IMG/VR virus record: IMGVR_UViG_3300032287_003113
Span: 155,880 to 219,879 of that record
Origin: a virus
DNA: 64,000 nucleotides
Direction: 5' to 3' (one strand)
A model generated the notes under the pieces. It was given only the letters and a program-made list of their open reading frames with translations. It was not told where the DNA came from and searched no databases. The translations under genes were made by a program, and so were the position numbers. Each line of letters starts with the position of its first letter. Position 1 is the first letter of the stretch. This document shows, piece after piece, positions 33,285 through 41,298 of the stretch.

Positions 33285-33300
33285 TAATATACGTATATTA
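33285..33300. repeat. 16 bp perfect palindrome
   Basis: TAATATACGTATATTA, symmetric about ACGT, overlapping the stop codon of the upstream gene. AT-rich, so chance is possible. Confidence 0.4.
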
Positions 33301-33516
33301 TTTAAAACCGCCACCATCCATGCTGATATCAGTTTTGATGATGGAATTTTCGGTATTTTTACTCAATCCACTGATGGTGGCCAACAACTCGTAAATTTCG
33401 GCATGCAAGTTGCGAGCTTCTTGAGCATTCAGTGTTAAGATTTTGCCATTGCTTTGATTCATGGCTCTAACACGATCGTTAAACATGCGTACATGAACAG
33501 ATACGTTATTGTCCAT
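33298..33516 (-). CDS. Small conserved phage protein
   Basis: 72 residues, begins MDNNVSVHVRMFNDRVRAMN. The middle is helical (EARNLHAEIYELLATIS). Overlaps the gene upstream by 11 bp. Confidence 0.65.
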   Translation of the reverse strand: MDNNVSVHVRMFNDRVRAMNQSNGKILTLNAQEARNLHAEIYELLATISGLSKNTENSIIKTDISMDGGGFK

Positions 33517-33982
33517 TGGCTTCTCGCATGGCTTCTATCATGCGGTCTTGAGTTTTGAATGGACCTTGATATTCGTAACGATTCAGTGTGATAAGTTTTG
33601 GACAGTAGGCACGAACCCAGGTTGAACTAAATTTAATAATGTAGTAGCCGGCACAGAAGAAACTTTTACTTTTGCTACCTTTGGTGTAGATGGGCAAGTA
33701 ACGTTGCACATCTAACACTTCGTTGTTGGGTTGTGTGTTGGTGGGAAATCCATACACATCATACACATCTAGTTTTTCTTTCTTGGGTTTTTCAGCCTTG
33801 ACAAATTCGATGTTGTATTTTTTACTGATCATCTTGATTGATGGAAACAGTTCTCTTTGCTCATCGTGTACATAAGCAAAGCCGCCTTCTTCAATGGCCT
33901 GGATGGTGGCAATCTTTTCTCCACCTTCTTCTACAATCCAAAATTTATTTTTTACAACAGGTTTAGCAATAATATCACTCAT
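33506..33982 (-). CDS. Conserved phage protein of unknown function
   Basis: 158 residues. It starts with a beta-rich region (KFWIVEEGGEKIATIQAIEEGG), has a Lys-rich linker near 63-70 and a C-terminal half with FFCAGYYIIKF and WVRAYCPKLITLNRY. GGAGTCACC precedes the ATG. No named family. Confidence 0.7.
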   Translation of the reverse strand: MSDIIAKPVVKNKFWIVEEGGEKIATIQAIEEGGFAYVHDEQRELFPSIKMISKKYNIEFVKAEKPKKEKLDVYDVYGFPTNTQPNNEVLDVQRYLPIYTKGSKSKSFFCAGYYIIKFSSTWVRAYCPKLITLNRYEYQGPFKTQDRMIEAMREANGQ

Positions 33983-33991
33983 GGTGACTCC

Positions 33992-34351
33992 TTAAATAGC
34001 TTCTTGTAAGATCCATACCAACCAGATATAGAACGTGTAGTGAGCCAGCTGATCGGCTCCCAGTTGAATCCAAAACTTTTGTGTGTTAGCATCTCGTGTA
34101 CCCCATTTGGCTTTGACGTAATCTATGTGATAATGTACAACACTATCTAAGAGACCGAACACCAAACCCACCGGTGCACTATTCACAAATACTGTCACTA
34201 TGATGCCAGTAAACACGCCATGCATGACAGCATGTTCTATGCCTCCCATAAGACCATATGTGCCTTTTTGTTCGACCATGTATTCAAATTGCAATACGAA
34301 ATCTGCAATCCAATGTTTGACAGCCATCACAAACAATAACAAAAAAATCAT
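33992..34351 (-). CDS. Membrane protein, DUF3307-like
   Basis: 119 residues with about three to four hydrophobic helices. HWIADFVLQ, IEHAVMHGV and HYHIDYVKAKWG carry the His/Asp pattern of the DUF3307 membrane family. Overlaps the upstream mini-gene as ATGA. Confidence 0.65.
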   Translation of the reverse strand: MIFLLLFVMAVKHWIADFVLQFEYMVEQKGTYGLMGGIEHAVMHGVFTGIIVTVFVNSAPVGLVFGLLDSVVHYHIDYVKAKWGTRDANTQKFWIQLGADQLAHYTFYIWLVWILQEAI

Positions 34352-34518
34352 CTTTTAATAAACCAATAATTTATCGCAGCAACCAACCAACTGATCGAAG
34401 CGTCAACATACTCTCCGCGACCAATCTGAGCACAACCGGCCATGATCAAAAAACCAATAAGAAACCAAGTGATTTCGGTGTAGTTACGCAAATACCACTG
34501 TCTAAAATTTTCTAACAT
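34348..34518 (-). CDS. 56-residue membrane mini-protein
   Basis: A short gene, ATG at 34518 with AAAAGGAA in front and TGA overlapping the ATG of the DUF3307-like gene. The product begins MLENFRQWYLRNYTEITWFL; one clear hydrophobic helix (about residues 16-31) and a second weaker one near the end (WLVAAINYWF). Position and overlap argue that it is real. Confidence 0.65.
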   Translation of the reverse strand: MLENFRQWYLRNYTEITWFLIGFLIMAGCAQIGRGEYVDASISWLVAAINYWFIKR

Positions 34519-34519
34519 A

Positions 34520-35515
34520 TTATTCCTTTTCTGGGTAACTTGCTTCTAAAAATCTAGTGTACTGTTCAGCGTATTCTGACATTTTTACTAGATCATATTT
34601 GCCGCAAAACTTTAAAAAATGGGCACCAATCATGGGGCGGTTAAGTGCCACGCTATTTCCATCTATGGTGCCACGGATTTTAACTTTGACGTCGTCGGGT
34701 TGTGCGGTTAGGTCAACTAGCACACGATTACGTTCATAGTCGTCCAGCACACGATGTTCCTGACCGTTGTGATCAGTCCAGCGTTGTAGCATTAGATTAT
34801 TCCACGCAAAGCCTTTCGCTGTTTTATCGTTAAATGCCTCAATGAGTCCCACTTTATTTTTACTTCCCACCTTACGCACCCCTGGGTATGCCGAGAAAAT
34901 GTTATCTGTGGGGTCACCTCGCATACATTTTTCGAAAAGAATCCACTTAGGATCCGGAATTGTTTTTGGTTCCTTAGTTTTTTTATCTTTGACTGGGGCA
35001 CCTTTCTTGTCGAAAATACCTTGAATAGTGTGGAGCTCATCTGAGATTCCGTTATATTGATTTACATTTTCTGCTAGTAGTTGATGAAAGTCTGTATCAC
35101 TTGACACAATGGTATGATGATCACGTGGGTGGGCTTGTATCCAACCGGCAATCAAATCATCTGCTTCAAGTTCAGGGTGTTGTAATACTGTGCAGTTTGT
35201 TTTTGTGGCCAAGAAGTCTTTGAGAGTATCGAAGCTTTCCCAAAACAATGCATCTTCTTCAGCTTCTTTTTCTGTCAAGGCCGCACGAGCCACACTACGA
35301 TTCTTTTTATAAGGCTCATAGTAGTCTTTACGCCACGAGCGACCTTCCAAGCAGAAAATAACATGGTCTGCCTTTTGGTCTCTCCAGCTCTTATTAACAC
35401 TATTTAATGTCACCTGAATGGCGAAACCCAGCCTATCCCAAGTATCAGCTTGACGGTGTGCGGCATGCCTGGCACGGAAGAAAGTATTAGCGGTGTCAAC
35501 AAGTAGATATCTCAT
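34520..35515 (-). CDS. rnh: 5'-3' exonuclease / RNase H (T4 Rnh-like, FEN family)
   Basis: 331 residues from the ATG at 35515. It has YLLVDTANTFFRARHA (metal Asp), VIFCLEGRSWRKDYYEPYKK, HPELEADDLIAGW (paired Asp), VSSDTDFHQLL and RGDPTDNIFSAYPGVRKVG (helix-hairpin-helix-like). These are the metal and DNA contacts of the FEN family, which removes RNA primers during lagging-strand synthesis. The promoter -10 box ends seven bases before the ATG and there is no SD, so the mRNA may be leaderless. Confidence 0.88.
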   Translation of the reverse strand: MRYLLVDTANTFFRARHAAHRQADTWDRLGFAIQVTLNSVNKSWRDQKADHVIFCLEGRSWRKDYYEPYKKNRSVARAALTEKEAEEDALFWESFDTLKDFLATKTNCTVLQHPELEADDLIAGWIQAHPRDHHTIVSSDTDFHQLLAENVNQYNGISDELHTIQGIFDKKGAPVKDKKTKEPKTIPDPKWILFEKCMRGDPTDNIFSAYPGVRKVGSKNKVGLIEAFNDKTAKGFAWNNLMLQRWTDHNGQEHRVLDDYERNRVLVDLTAQPDDVKVKIRGTIDGNSVALNRPMIGAHFLKFCGKYDLVKMSEYAEQYTRFLEASYPEKE

Positions 35516-35521
35516 GTAGTT

Positions 35522-35550
35522 ATAATAGCATATAATGATTAAGTTGTCAA
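35522..35550 (-). promoter_or_regulatory. Sigma-70-like promoter of the exonuclease gene
   Basis: Minus strand TTGACA (35550-35545), a 17 bp spacer and TATTAT (35527-35522). Its expected start point coincides with the ATG of the exonuclease gene. It overlaps the 3' end of the SGNH gene. Confidence 0.7.
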
Positions 35551-36240
35551 TAGCGTTTGGACATAATTTTGGTATAGGAATTCGGCCCAGGCGGTATGGG
35601 CATCTGGACCAAAATGATATGATCCAGGACGAACCGTTTCGAATCCCCGTTGCTTTAACCAATTGTAGTAAGTATATTCTGGACTGTATGGATGTATGTA
35701 ACTGTTGCCCCATTCAAATTTTAAAGTTTTGGTAAATGGTTCAAATGTGTTAAAAAATATGTGTGGTATTTTGTTCTGGTCAAGATATCTATGCAGTTGG
35801 TGTATTTTTTCGTGTGCGTTTCTAACAGCATGATCGTAGTTGATGTTTAAAATGTAACCGCGGTATTGATCTTTGATTTCTGTAGGCCAATCTTCACCAA
35901 TGCCACCGGCATTGACTTGCCAATACTGTTCAGTGCCTTCGTGCCACCACTCTTCTCGTTCCCATGTTGACCACCCAATGATGACCAACTCGGGTTTTAC
36001 AATGTCAAGGGCCTTGTAAGTGGTACGAATGATTCTGTCGTTGCTACTGGCTGACTCTGCATCACATTGTAGTATGGCACCCAGCATGTTGGCCAACTCA
36101 CAGCCGTAGCTGACACGTAGATTATCTGGATGCGGTTCACGTGCCATGTTCCAATATAGGCTATCGTCTTGGGCAAACGAATATGTGTTTACTGCTTCGG
36201 CACCAGCACTATGGCTGTCACCATTTACATACAAGATCAC
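35539..36240 (-). CDS. SGNH-hydrolase-like protein
   Basis: 233 residues. MILYVNGDSHSAGAEAVN is block I (S9), ESASSNDRI block II with Asn, VIIGWSTWERE follows, and FGPDAHTAWAEFLY carries the His with an Asp two residues before. It resembles the SGNH proteins of the 2-12 kb cluster. Overlaps the upstream gene as ATGA. Confidence 0.7.
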   Translation of the reverse strand: MILYVNGDSHSAGAEAVNTYSFAQDDSLYWNMAREPHPDNLRVSYGCELANMLGAILQCDAESASSNDRIIRTTYKALDIVKPELVIIGWSTWEREEWWHEGTEQYWQVNAGGIGEDWPTEIKDQYRGYILNINYDHAVRNAHEKIHQLHRYLDQNKIPHIFFNTFEPFTKTLKFEWGNSYIHPYSPEYTYYNWLKQRGFETVRPGSYHFGPDAHTAWAEFLYQNYVQTLLTT

Positions 36241-36623
36241 GATACTTCAGTACGCCCGTCACCAATATCTCTACGTTCAATGTTGCGTGGACGTGCATCT
36301 ATTGGCTGATTGGCTTCCCATTGTTCAAAGTTTTCTGCCACTACATTTTTACACACATCAGCAAACCAACGGTCTACCATGTCTGCATCTGTATCTGCAG
36401 GTTTGTGTTGATATCCAGCACGTACCAGATTGGCAATAAACTTGTCATTCCAATCCAGTTCAAATGCACCGTTGCCAATGTTGTCTGGATCTAAATCTAC
36501 ACTAAGAATCGCCACATAAGGTTCGCCCTTTTCTGTGGCCAAATCCTTGGCAGATTTTTTTCGAGTCTTGGGTGCTTCTGGTTTTGTTTCGGGTTTCTTT
36601 TTAAAGCGATCAAATATTCCCAT
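36237..36623 (-). CDS. Conserved phage protein of unknown function
   Basis: 128 residues. Lys/Pro-rich N-terminal 30 residues (FKKKPETKPEAPKTRKKSAK), then GEPYVAILSVDLDPDNIGNG and FELDWNDKFIANLVRAGYQ. It overlaps the permease gene by 14 bp. I recognise this type from other marine T4-like phages without a known role. Confidence 0.7.
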   Translation of the reverse strand: MGIFDRFKKKPETKPEAPKTRKKSAKDLATEKGEPYVAILSVDLDPDNIGNGAFELDWNDKFIANLVRAGYQHKPADTDADMVDRWFADVCKNVVAENFEQWEANQPIDARPRNIERRDIGDGRTEVS

Positions 36624-37572
36624 TTTTATTCCTTATGTTCTTAATGTAAAAACTTGCTACAAAAAATATTACAAATGATGCCAGTGTTATCACAGTTGGT
36701 GTCAGCATATTTAGATTTTTACTCATGAAGTAAAAATAGTTTACAGCATTCATGGCCAGTACTGTGTACAACATGGTTTCTTTACGTACCCATCCCAACA
36801 GTATGTTACCAAATGGAGCAAAAAACAACACCACCGGGGCAGCCGCCAGCCACATCAAATAAACATCCGGGTGTACAGCATCCAAAAACAAACCACGATA
36901 GGCAATGCCAAACACAGTGATCACAGCCATGAGCACAATGCTGATGTCTGTGCTGATCTTTTCCTTCATGCCGTAGTAGCAGGTCAACGCAATGTAAATC
37001 AACATGTCACTGCCTGTGCCGAACATGGCAGAGGCACAACCACCTATGAATGAAAATATTGTAAAAATAACAAATTGGGAACCTTTGAGTTCGACATCGT
37101 CCACGGTGCCACCACCACGGCTGATCAAGTAAGCCACAATAAAGGCCAGGGCCATACTCACAAACAACATCTGTATGGTTTTGAAAGCAAAGGCACCTGC
37201 TATAGTGGTCATAAGCACAAAACCAATCATGTTTACAGCCGCATAGAATGGTATGTGTCTAAATGTCCGTAGGTCATGTGCTTTGCGTGTCAAGATCCAT
37301 ATGGCGGCTGATACCATACCAATGCTTTGTATGGCTAGACTAAAGTCTCTTGCCGCAGGTGGGGTGATATTAAAGTACAGGCTCAGAATGGGAAATGCCA
37401 CAGCACCGCCACCCTCGGGAGTAAAGCCGGCTATGGCTGAACCAAATATCATCATAAACGCATACAACCAATGTGTTTCGTACAAGGCAAAACCCGGTCC
37501 GGTCAAGATCAGATATAGCCAAGTGGTCAATACTGCCACTGCCCACACGGGCCAAATCATCATTTTATTCAT
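36610..37572 (-). CDS. TauE/SafE (TSUP) family membrane permease
   Basis: 320 residues with about eight to nine hydrophobic helices. GSAIAGFTPEGGGAVAFPIL and GGCASAMFGTGSDMLIYIAL are the two inverted-repeat signature helices of the family, which exports or takes up sulfite, sulfonates and similar anions. It is a likely auxiliary metabolic gene. The only other sulfur-linked genes here are the APS-kinase-like and sulfotransferase-like ones. Confidence 0.85.
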   Translation of the reverse strand: MNKMMIWPVWAVAVLTTWLYLILTGPGFALYETHWLYAFMMIFGSAIAGFTPEGGGAVAFPILSLYFNITPPAARDFSLAIQSIGMVSAAIWILTRKAHDLRTFRHIPFYAAVNMIGFVLMTTIAGAFAFKTIQMLFVSMALAFIVAYLISRGGGTVDDVELKGSQFVIFTIFSFIGGCASAMFGTGSDMLIYIALTCYYGMKEKISTDISIVLMAVITVFGIAYRGLFLDAVHPDVYLMWLAAAPVVLFFAPFGNILLGWVRKETMLYTVLAMNAVNYFYFMSKNLNMLTPTVITLASFVIFFVASFYIKNIRNKNGNI

Positions 37573-38069
37573 TTTGCATCCTCTTCTGTTACTTCTACCC
37601 AGGTGTAATCACCCAACCATTTGACCTGGCAGATGTATTCATACTCAGATGGACCACCTGTGGTCCAATCTGCGGGTCCGTTGTGTGTGAGTCGTGTGCC
37701 GCCGCGGCGGTGATCACGAACCAACCAATATTTTTGTCCATGGTAGATTTGGAACTCGTAGCGAGCAGCATGTACCATGTCGGTTATATCTAATCGACGT
37801 TTTAGTTCTGCTGCTTGGCGTTGTAATACTTCTACCAGTTCCATGATCCTGTTGTACTCCTGTTGCCCGTGCATGCGAGCCACATTGACCATGATGTCTT
37901 TTTGTTTCTCTACCGGTATAAGATCAAAAGCCGGTCCTCCCACCTCGGTGGGGTAGGGTGTCACATTCTTGTTGAAGAACTCAACTACAACATTACCAGC
38001 CGTGATGTCAAAACTTGTTCTGCCGTCGGCTGCATTGGATTTTTTTTCAGTCACTGTCGAAGTTGCCAA
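37569..38069 (-). CDS. DUF2452-like protein
   Basis: 166 residues. The N-terminus is Ser/Thr-rich, a helical middle (YNRIMELVEVLQRQAAELKRR) follows, and then DITDMVHAARYEFQIYHGQKYW and a closing WLGDYTWVEV. The helical pair followed by a Y/F-rich beta part resembles DUF2452. Overlaps the permease gene as ATGA. Function unknown. Confidence 0.6.
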   Translation of the reverse strand: MATSTVTEKKSNAADGRTSFDITAGNVVVEFFNKNVTPYPTEVGGPAFDLIPVEKQKDIMVNVARMHGQQEYNRIMELVEVLQRQAAELKRRLDITDMVHAARYEFQIYHGQKYWLVRDHRRGGTRLTHNGPADWTTGGPSEYEYICQVKWLGDYTWVEVTEEDAK

Positions 38070-38275
38070 ATTAGGTGTTCCTGGGGAGCATGATATCTGT
38101 ATTCAAACACAGGTTCACCGGGGCCGACCCAGACTGCTGTGCCACGATATGCATGTTGCAACCAGATTTGACGGTTAGTGAGTTCACATCGTTTCGGCCA
38201 CCAGACAAATATGTAATCCCAGTCGGCTCGTGCATGAAACTGATCATAGTGGTCCATGCCCGGTATGGGAGCCAT
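38051..38275 (-). CDS. Hypothetical 74-residue protein
   Basis: The ATG at 38275 comes one base after the queE stop and is preferred over an upstream ATG at 38344 lying inside queE. The product begins MAPIPGMDHYDQFHARADWD and is rich in Trp, Tyr and His. Overlaps the next gene by 19 bp. Confidence 0.6.
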   Translation of the reverse strand: MAPIPGMDHYDQFHARADWDYIFVWWPKRCELTNRQIWLQHAYRGTAVWVGPGEPVFEYRYHAPQEHLIWQLRQ

Positions 38276-38276
38276 A

Positions 38277-39137
38277 TTATTTGCCCCAGCCGTTGCCCCA
38301 AAGATCCACATGCAAACGTGGGCTGTAGTTAAATCCACGTTCACAACAGATATTGGCGATGTTTAGTTTGTTGCTTTCGTATGGGTCAACTACGCCACCT
38401 TGTGGCATTAGATATACCACACCTTTGAAACCGTCATGTCTAAATGCATCCACAGCACGTATGGCTTCTGTAACGTGATCTTCAGTTTCAACCACAAACT
38501 TGAGATAAGTGTGTCCGTAAGTTTGATAGATATTGACAATCTTGGGTTTGATAGCATCATCCCACGACTCGCCTGACGCACTTAGTTTGGCACTGACACT
38601 GAATGTGACTTCACGTCCGGCTTTGTCACTGGCCCAGTCAATCAAGTAATCGCGGAAGTCTTCGTGTAGTTCTTGAGTACCGTTGGTTTCAAATGTGATA
38701 TTCTTCAAGTCTGCCATGCGGTGATGACTCAACAGTTCTGCATAAGCACGTTGCCAACCTAGCAAAGGTTCACCGCCTGTAATAACCAAGTGAACATCAT
38801 TGCCATTGTTTTGCATCCACATGTTATTAGGTGTCAGCGCCAACATCTTTTCCACAAGTTCTTCTGTGGTCAGTGTGGGACTCAGGTGTTTGTAGGCTGG
38901 ATGCCACGATGCATAACTGTCACATCCTGTTTCTACCAATGGAAGATCGTTGAATGTTTTGTACAGTTCTACCTTTTTGGCCACGTCATCTGCACCTGTT
39001 GATTTTTCGCCAGGCTTGCAACCAAAACCTGAACAGGTAAAGTTACATCCGTATGTTCTTAAGAATACGCTAGGTACTCCAACAAAGCGACCTTCGCCTT
39101 GTAAGCTATAAAATATTTCGCTGACTTTAATCTTCAT
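38277..39137 (-). CDS. queE: 7-carboxy-7-deazaguanine synthase
   Basis: 286 residues. It opens IFYSLQGEGRFVGVPSVFLR, the QueE hallmark, then C31-NFT-C35-SGFG-C40, a spaced variant of the radical SAM triad. ITGGEPLLGW binds SAM. QueE turns carboxytetrahydropterin into CDG, the radical ring contraction in 7-deazaguanine synthesis. queD lies two genes upstream in the same operon and folE further up, so this is a pathway group. Overlaps the MazG-like gene by 11 bp. Confidence 0.92.
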   Translation of the reverse strand: MKIKVSEIFYSLQGEGRFVGVPSVFLRTYGCNFTCSGFGCKPGEKSTGADDVAKKVELYKTFNDLPLVETGCDSYASWHPAYKHLSPTLTTEELVEKMLALTPNNMWMQNNGNDVHLVITGGEPLLGWQRAYAELLSHHRMADLKNITFETNGTQELHEDFRDYLIDWASDKAGREVTFSVSAKLSASGESWDDAIKPKIVNIYQTYGHTYLKFVVETEDHVTEAIRAVDAFRHDGFKGVVYLMPQGGVVDPYESNKLNIANICCERGFNYSPRLHVDLWGNGWGK

Positions 39138-39402
39138 ATATTGTTGACCATTGTGTTAATTTTTGACTCTTTCTCACTTGTGCCGCATGTAATTCTGCTT
39201 CTGTAAAAATATTGTGTGCCTTGAGTAATTCTACTAACAATGTAACATCGCCTAGTTCTTGTACCAAATGTTCACGCTGGGTACCACCATCCTTGTAGCT
39301 ATTGTCAATACCAAAACGGCGAATCTTGCTGATAGCAACAATAACTTCAGCACACTCCTCTTGCAGTATGTCTAAGATTTCGTTAACCTTCGTAGATTGC
39401 AC
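39127..39402 (-). CDS. MazG-like nucleotide pyrophosphohydrolase
   Basis: About 91 residues from a GTG at 39402, or 103 from an ATG at 39438 lying deeper inside queD. LQEECAEVIVAISKI and HLVQELGDVTLLVELL give the EExxE...ExxD pattern of all-alpha NTP pyrophosphohydrolases. It may hydrolyse dNTPs or an alarmone. It is between queD and queE. Confidence 0.75.
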   Translation of the reverse strand: MQSTKVNEILDILQEECAEVIVAISKIRRFGIDNSYKDGGTQREHLVQELGDVTLLVELLKAHNIFTEAELHAAQVRKSQKLTQWSTIYED

Positions 39403-39832
39403 TATTGGCTCCGTGTTCGGCACACTCAACTCTAACACAATAACAACGATTATTAGTTTTTTCTCGAATCAATTGATCTGCAAAATTAAAAGCGTGTTCA
39501 GCAAACTTTTCTGCACCTACTCCATCAAACATTCGGATCTCTACTAGGTCTAATGCTTGTAATTCTTCGAACTTGGCCAAGTGTGGATCTTGTCGATCCA
39601 GGGCCAACTTGTGATCAAAGTGATCTTCTAGCCAGGCTTTTAGTTCTTTAAGTCCTCCAAAGTCCACTGCCCAGTTCTTGTTGTCTAATTGGTCACAACC
39701 AAATGTAAATGTGAACGCTAGGCTGTAACCATGTAGCAGATGACAGTGACTGTGATCAGCATTGGGCTGTCTAAATACAGCACTCAATCCAATGTTGTGT
39801 CCGTAATGTTTTGTTGAGTAATACTTTGCCAT
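39383..39832 (-). CDS. queD: 6-carboxytetrahydropterin synthase (QueD-like)
   Basis: 149 residues. HSHCHLLHGYSLAF (27-40) matches the zinc/catalytic block C-x3-HGH of QueD, but the last His of HGH is Tyr here. WAVDFGGLKELKAWLEDHFDHK is the classical middle motif with the DHK. It makes carboxytetrahydropterin from the folE product. The AGGAG before the ATG and a promoter at 39850 mark it as the first gene of the queD-mazG-queE operon. Confidence 0.88.
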   Translation of the reverse strand: MAKYYSTKHYGHNIGLSAVFRQPNADHSHCHLLHGYSLAFTFTFGCDQLDNKNWAVDFGGLKELKAWLEDHFDHKLALDRQDPHLAKFEELQALDLVEIRMFDGVGAEKFAEHAFNFADQLIREKTNNRCYCVRVECAEHGANSAIYEG

Positions 39833-39849
39833 TGATTTCTCCTATGTTA

Positions 39850-39878
39850 ATTATAGCATAGGCGGCAGAATTTATCAA
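39850..39878 (-). promoter_or_regulatory. Sigma-70-like promoter of the queD operon
   Basis: Minus strand TTGATA (39878-39873), a 17 bp spacer and TATAAT (39855-39850), 18 bp before the queD ATG. Confidence 0.75.
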
Positions 39879-39920
39879 GCGGGAATGACGCCAAGACCGC
39901 TGTTTTGGGGATATAACTAT

Positions 39921-40466
39921 TTATCTCCACCATTCTTCCCAAGGAAAAACACACCATATGGGTTCTTCCAGTTTGTTTATTGACATGCCTGTATAGTCTA
40001 CATCTTTAAAGTCACTGGCCTCGTTGTTGATCAACACAGCAAAACGAACATTGTTGCCCCATACTGTCTTCCAACGCTCGTGGTCTGGCAAGCAACCGCT
40101 TGTCCAATCTTCGCGAATCCAATTTAGGGTAGCACCTGTGTCATTGATATCATCCACAACCAGAATGTTTTTGGCGTTGATACTGTAATCAAAGTCGGCT
40201 AACAACCGTTCTTCTTTGGGCACATATCCAAATGCTTCTTCGGCCATCCACAAGTTGCTTTCTGGTCCATGATCACTGTCACGTAAACTTACTTTCAGCG
40301 TTTCCATTGGAACTTCTAAATAATGACTCAGCATGGCAGCTGGTACTAGGCCGCCACGAGTAAGTCCCACAATGTAGTCAGGCTTCCATCCATCTGCATT
40401 CATGGCACGAATGATATCGTGTACCCAAGCTCGAACTGTTGAATCTTTGTAATATACTTTGTTCAT
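39921..40466 (-). CDS. Purine-type phosphoribosyltransferase
   Basis: 181 residues. DYIVGLTRGGLVPAAMLSHY and NILVVDDINDTGATLNW (PRPP-binding loop) define the family, and the end IWCVFPWEEWW resembles xanthine/guanine phosphoribosyltransferases. It would turn a purine base and PRPP into the nucleotide. Near queD and queE, salvage of a deazapurine base is an attractive but unproven idea. Confidence 0.82.
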   Translation of the reverse strand: MNKVYYKDSTVRAWVHDIIRAMNADGWKPDYIVGLTRGGLVPAAMLSHYLEVPMETLKVSLRDSDHGPESNLWMAEEAFGYVPKEERLLADFDYSINAKNILVVDDINDTGATLNWIREDWTSGCLPDHERWKTVWGNNVRFAVLINNEASDFKDVDYTGMSINKLEEPIWCVFPWEEWWR

Positions 40467-40467
40467 T

Positions 40468-40638
40468 TTATCTTCTCGTGTTAATTCTTATACATTCGGC
40501 TAATTCTCGATCTGAATGCGATTTTGTAATACAGTTTCTAGCAGTGGCATCAGCCAGCGGATCGTGAGTTTGATAATATACTGCCATGGCAAGTATGATA
40601 GCAAGTAGAATTGCAATAACGATGTCTCTCAATTTCAT
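40468..40638 (-). CDS. 56-residue membrane-anchored mini-protein
   Basis: A short gene with AAGGATAT before the ATG at 40638. The product begins MKLRDIVIAILLAIILAMAV, one hydrophobic helix that could be an anchor or signal peptide, followed by a polar tail with two cysteines (ARNC, AEC). It fills the gap between the phosphoribosyltransferase and the next membrane gene. Confidence 0.6.
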   Translation of the reverse strand: MKLRDIVIAILLAIILAMAVYYQTHDPLADATARNCITKSHSDRELAECIRINTRR

Positions 40639-40648
40639 TTGAATATCC

Positions 40649-40876
40649 TTATTTTTCTAAATTACGTATACGCAAGCTAAGATCACGACCATCTGTGACC
40701 TGTCGATTTTCAAGTTGTGTTACCTTGCGTTGCAATCTAGAAATTCTAATGTGTGCATATACCAGCACAGCAACCACAAGAGTAAATGTCAGTCCCCAAC
40801 CGGCAACAATGCCGATCATCCAAGACCATAGGTCGGATATTTCTGTTACAACAGCCTGTAGACTTTGTGTAATCAT
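40649..40876 (-). CDS. Small membrane protein with coiled coil
   Basis: 75 residues. One membrane helix (about 19-43, WMIGIVAGWGLTFTLVVAVL) followed by a charged coiled coil (ISRLQRKVTQLENRQ). Overlaps the upstream gene as ATGA. The layout recalls holin- or spanin-accessory-like small proteins, but nothing proves that. Confidence 0.6.
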   Translation of the reverse strand: MITQSLQAVVTEISDLWSWMIGIVAGWGLTFTLVVAVLVYAHIRISRLQRKVTQLENRQVTDGRDLSLRIRNLEK

Positions 40877-41298
40877 GCAAATGCTTCCTCTTCTAAATAG
40901 CGTTTTAATTCTTTGTCTGTGGGTTCTACTGTGTAATTGTTCTTGAAGAAGATTTCGTAGCTGTCCGAACCGTATTTTCCAATGCCATACAGTTTGTCAG
41001 CTTCATTGCCATCCCATTCCATGAAATCCAGACTCATCTGCACCAGTCGTTCATAACGACGATTCACCATGCCCAGACTCCAGATCACATCACGCACCTC
41101 GTCCGGAGTGGCCTGCAAGAATGCATAAGCACTACGCCATTTATTCCAAAATACAGGAGCCACGGTCTTTACGGGTTTACGGCCAGTTTGGTTCAACATT
41201 ATGACCGCAACCATGTGTTGCCAGGCCGCATCGACACCCTCCAAGCCATCGGGCAACTGCTGTTGCACCATGAGATCATCGCGGAGTGGCTGTATCAT
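40873..41298 (-). CDS. HhH-type DNA glycosylase-like protein
   Basis: 141 residues. IMLNQTGRKPVKTVAPVFW, IWSLGMVNRRYERLVQM and LYGIGKYGSDSYEIFFKN match the helix-hairpin-helix and the catalytic Asp loop of MBD4/EndoIII-type glycosylases, without the Fe-S cysteines. It would excise a damaged or modified base. Its place next to folE and the que genes raises the idea of a link to base modification. Overlaps folE as ATGA. Confidence 0.72.
   Translation of the reverse strand: MIQPLRDDLMVQQQLPDGLEGVDAAWQHMVAVIMLNQTGRKPVKTVAPVFWNKWRSAYAFLQATPDEVRDVIWSLGMVNRRYERLVQMSLDFMEWDGNEADKLYGIGKYGSDSYEIFFKNNYTVEPTDKELKRYLEEEAFA

Noticed and set aside
34520-35713. Longer version of the exonuclease starting at 35713
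   Set aside because: The extra N-terminus overlaps an SGNH gene and has no family similarity, while the start at 35515 gives the expected MRYLLVDTANTFF.
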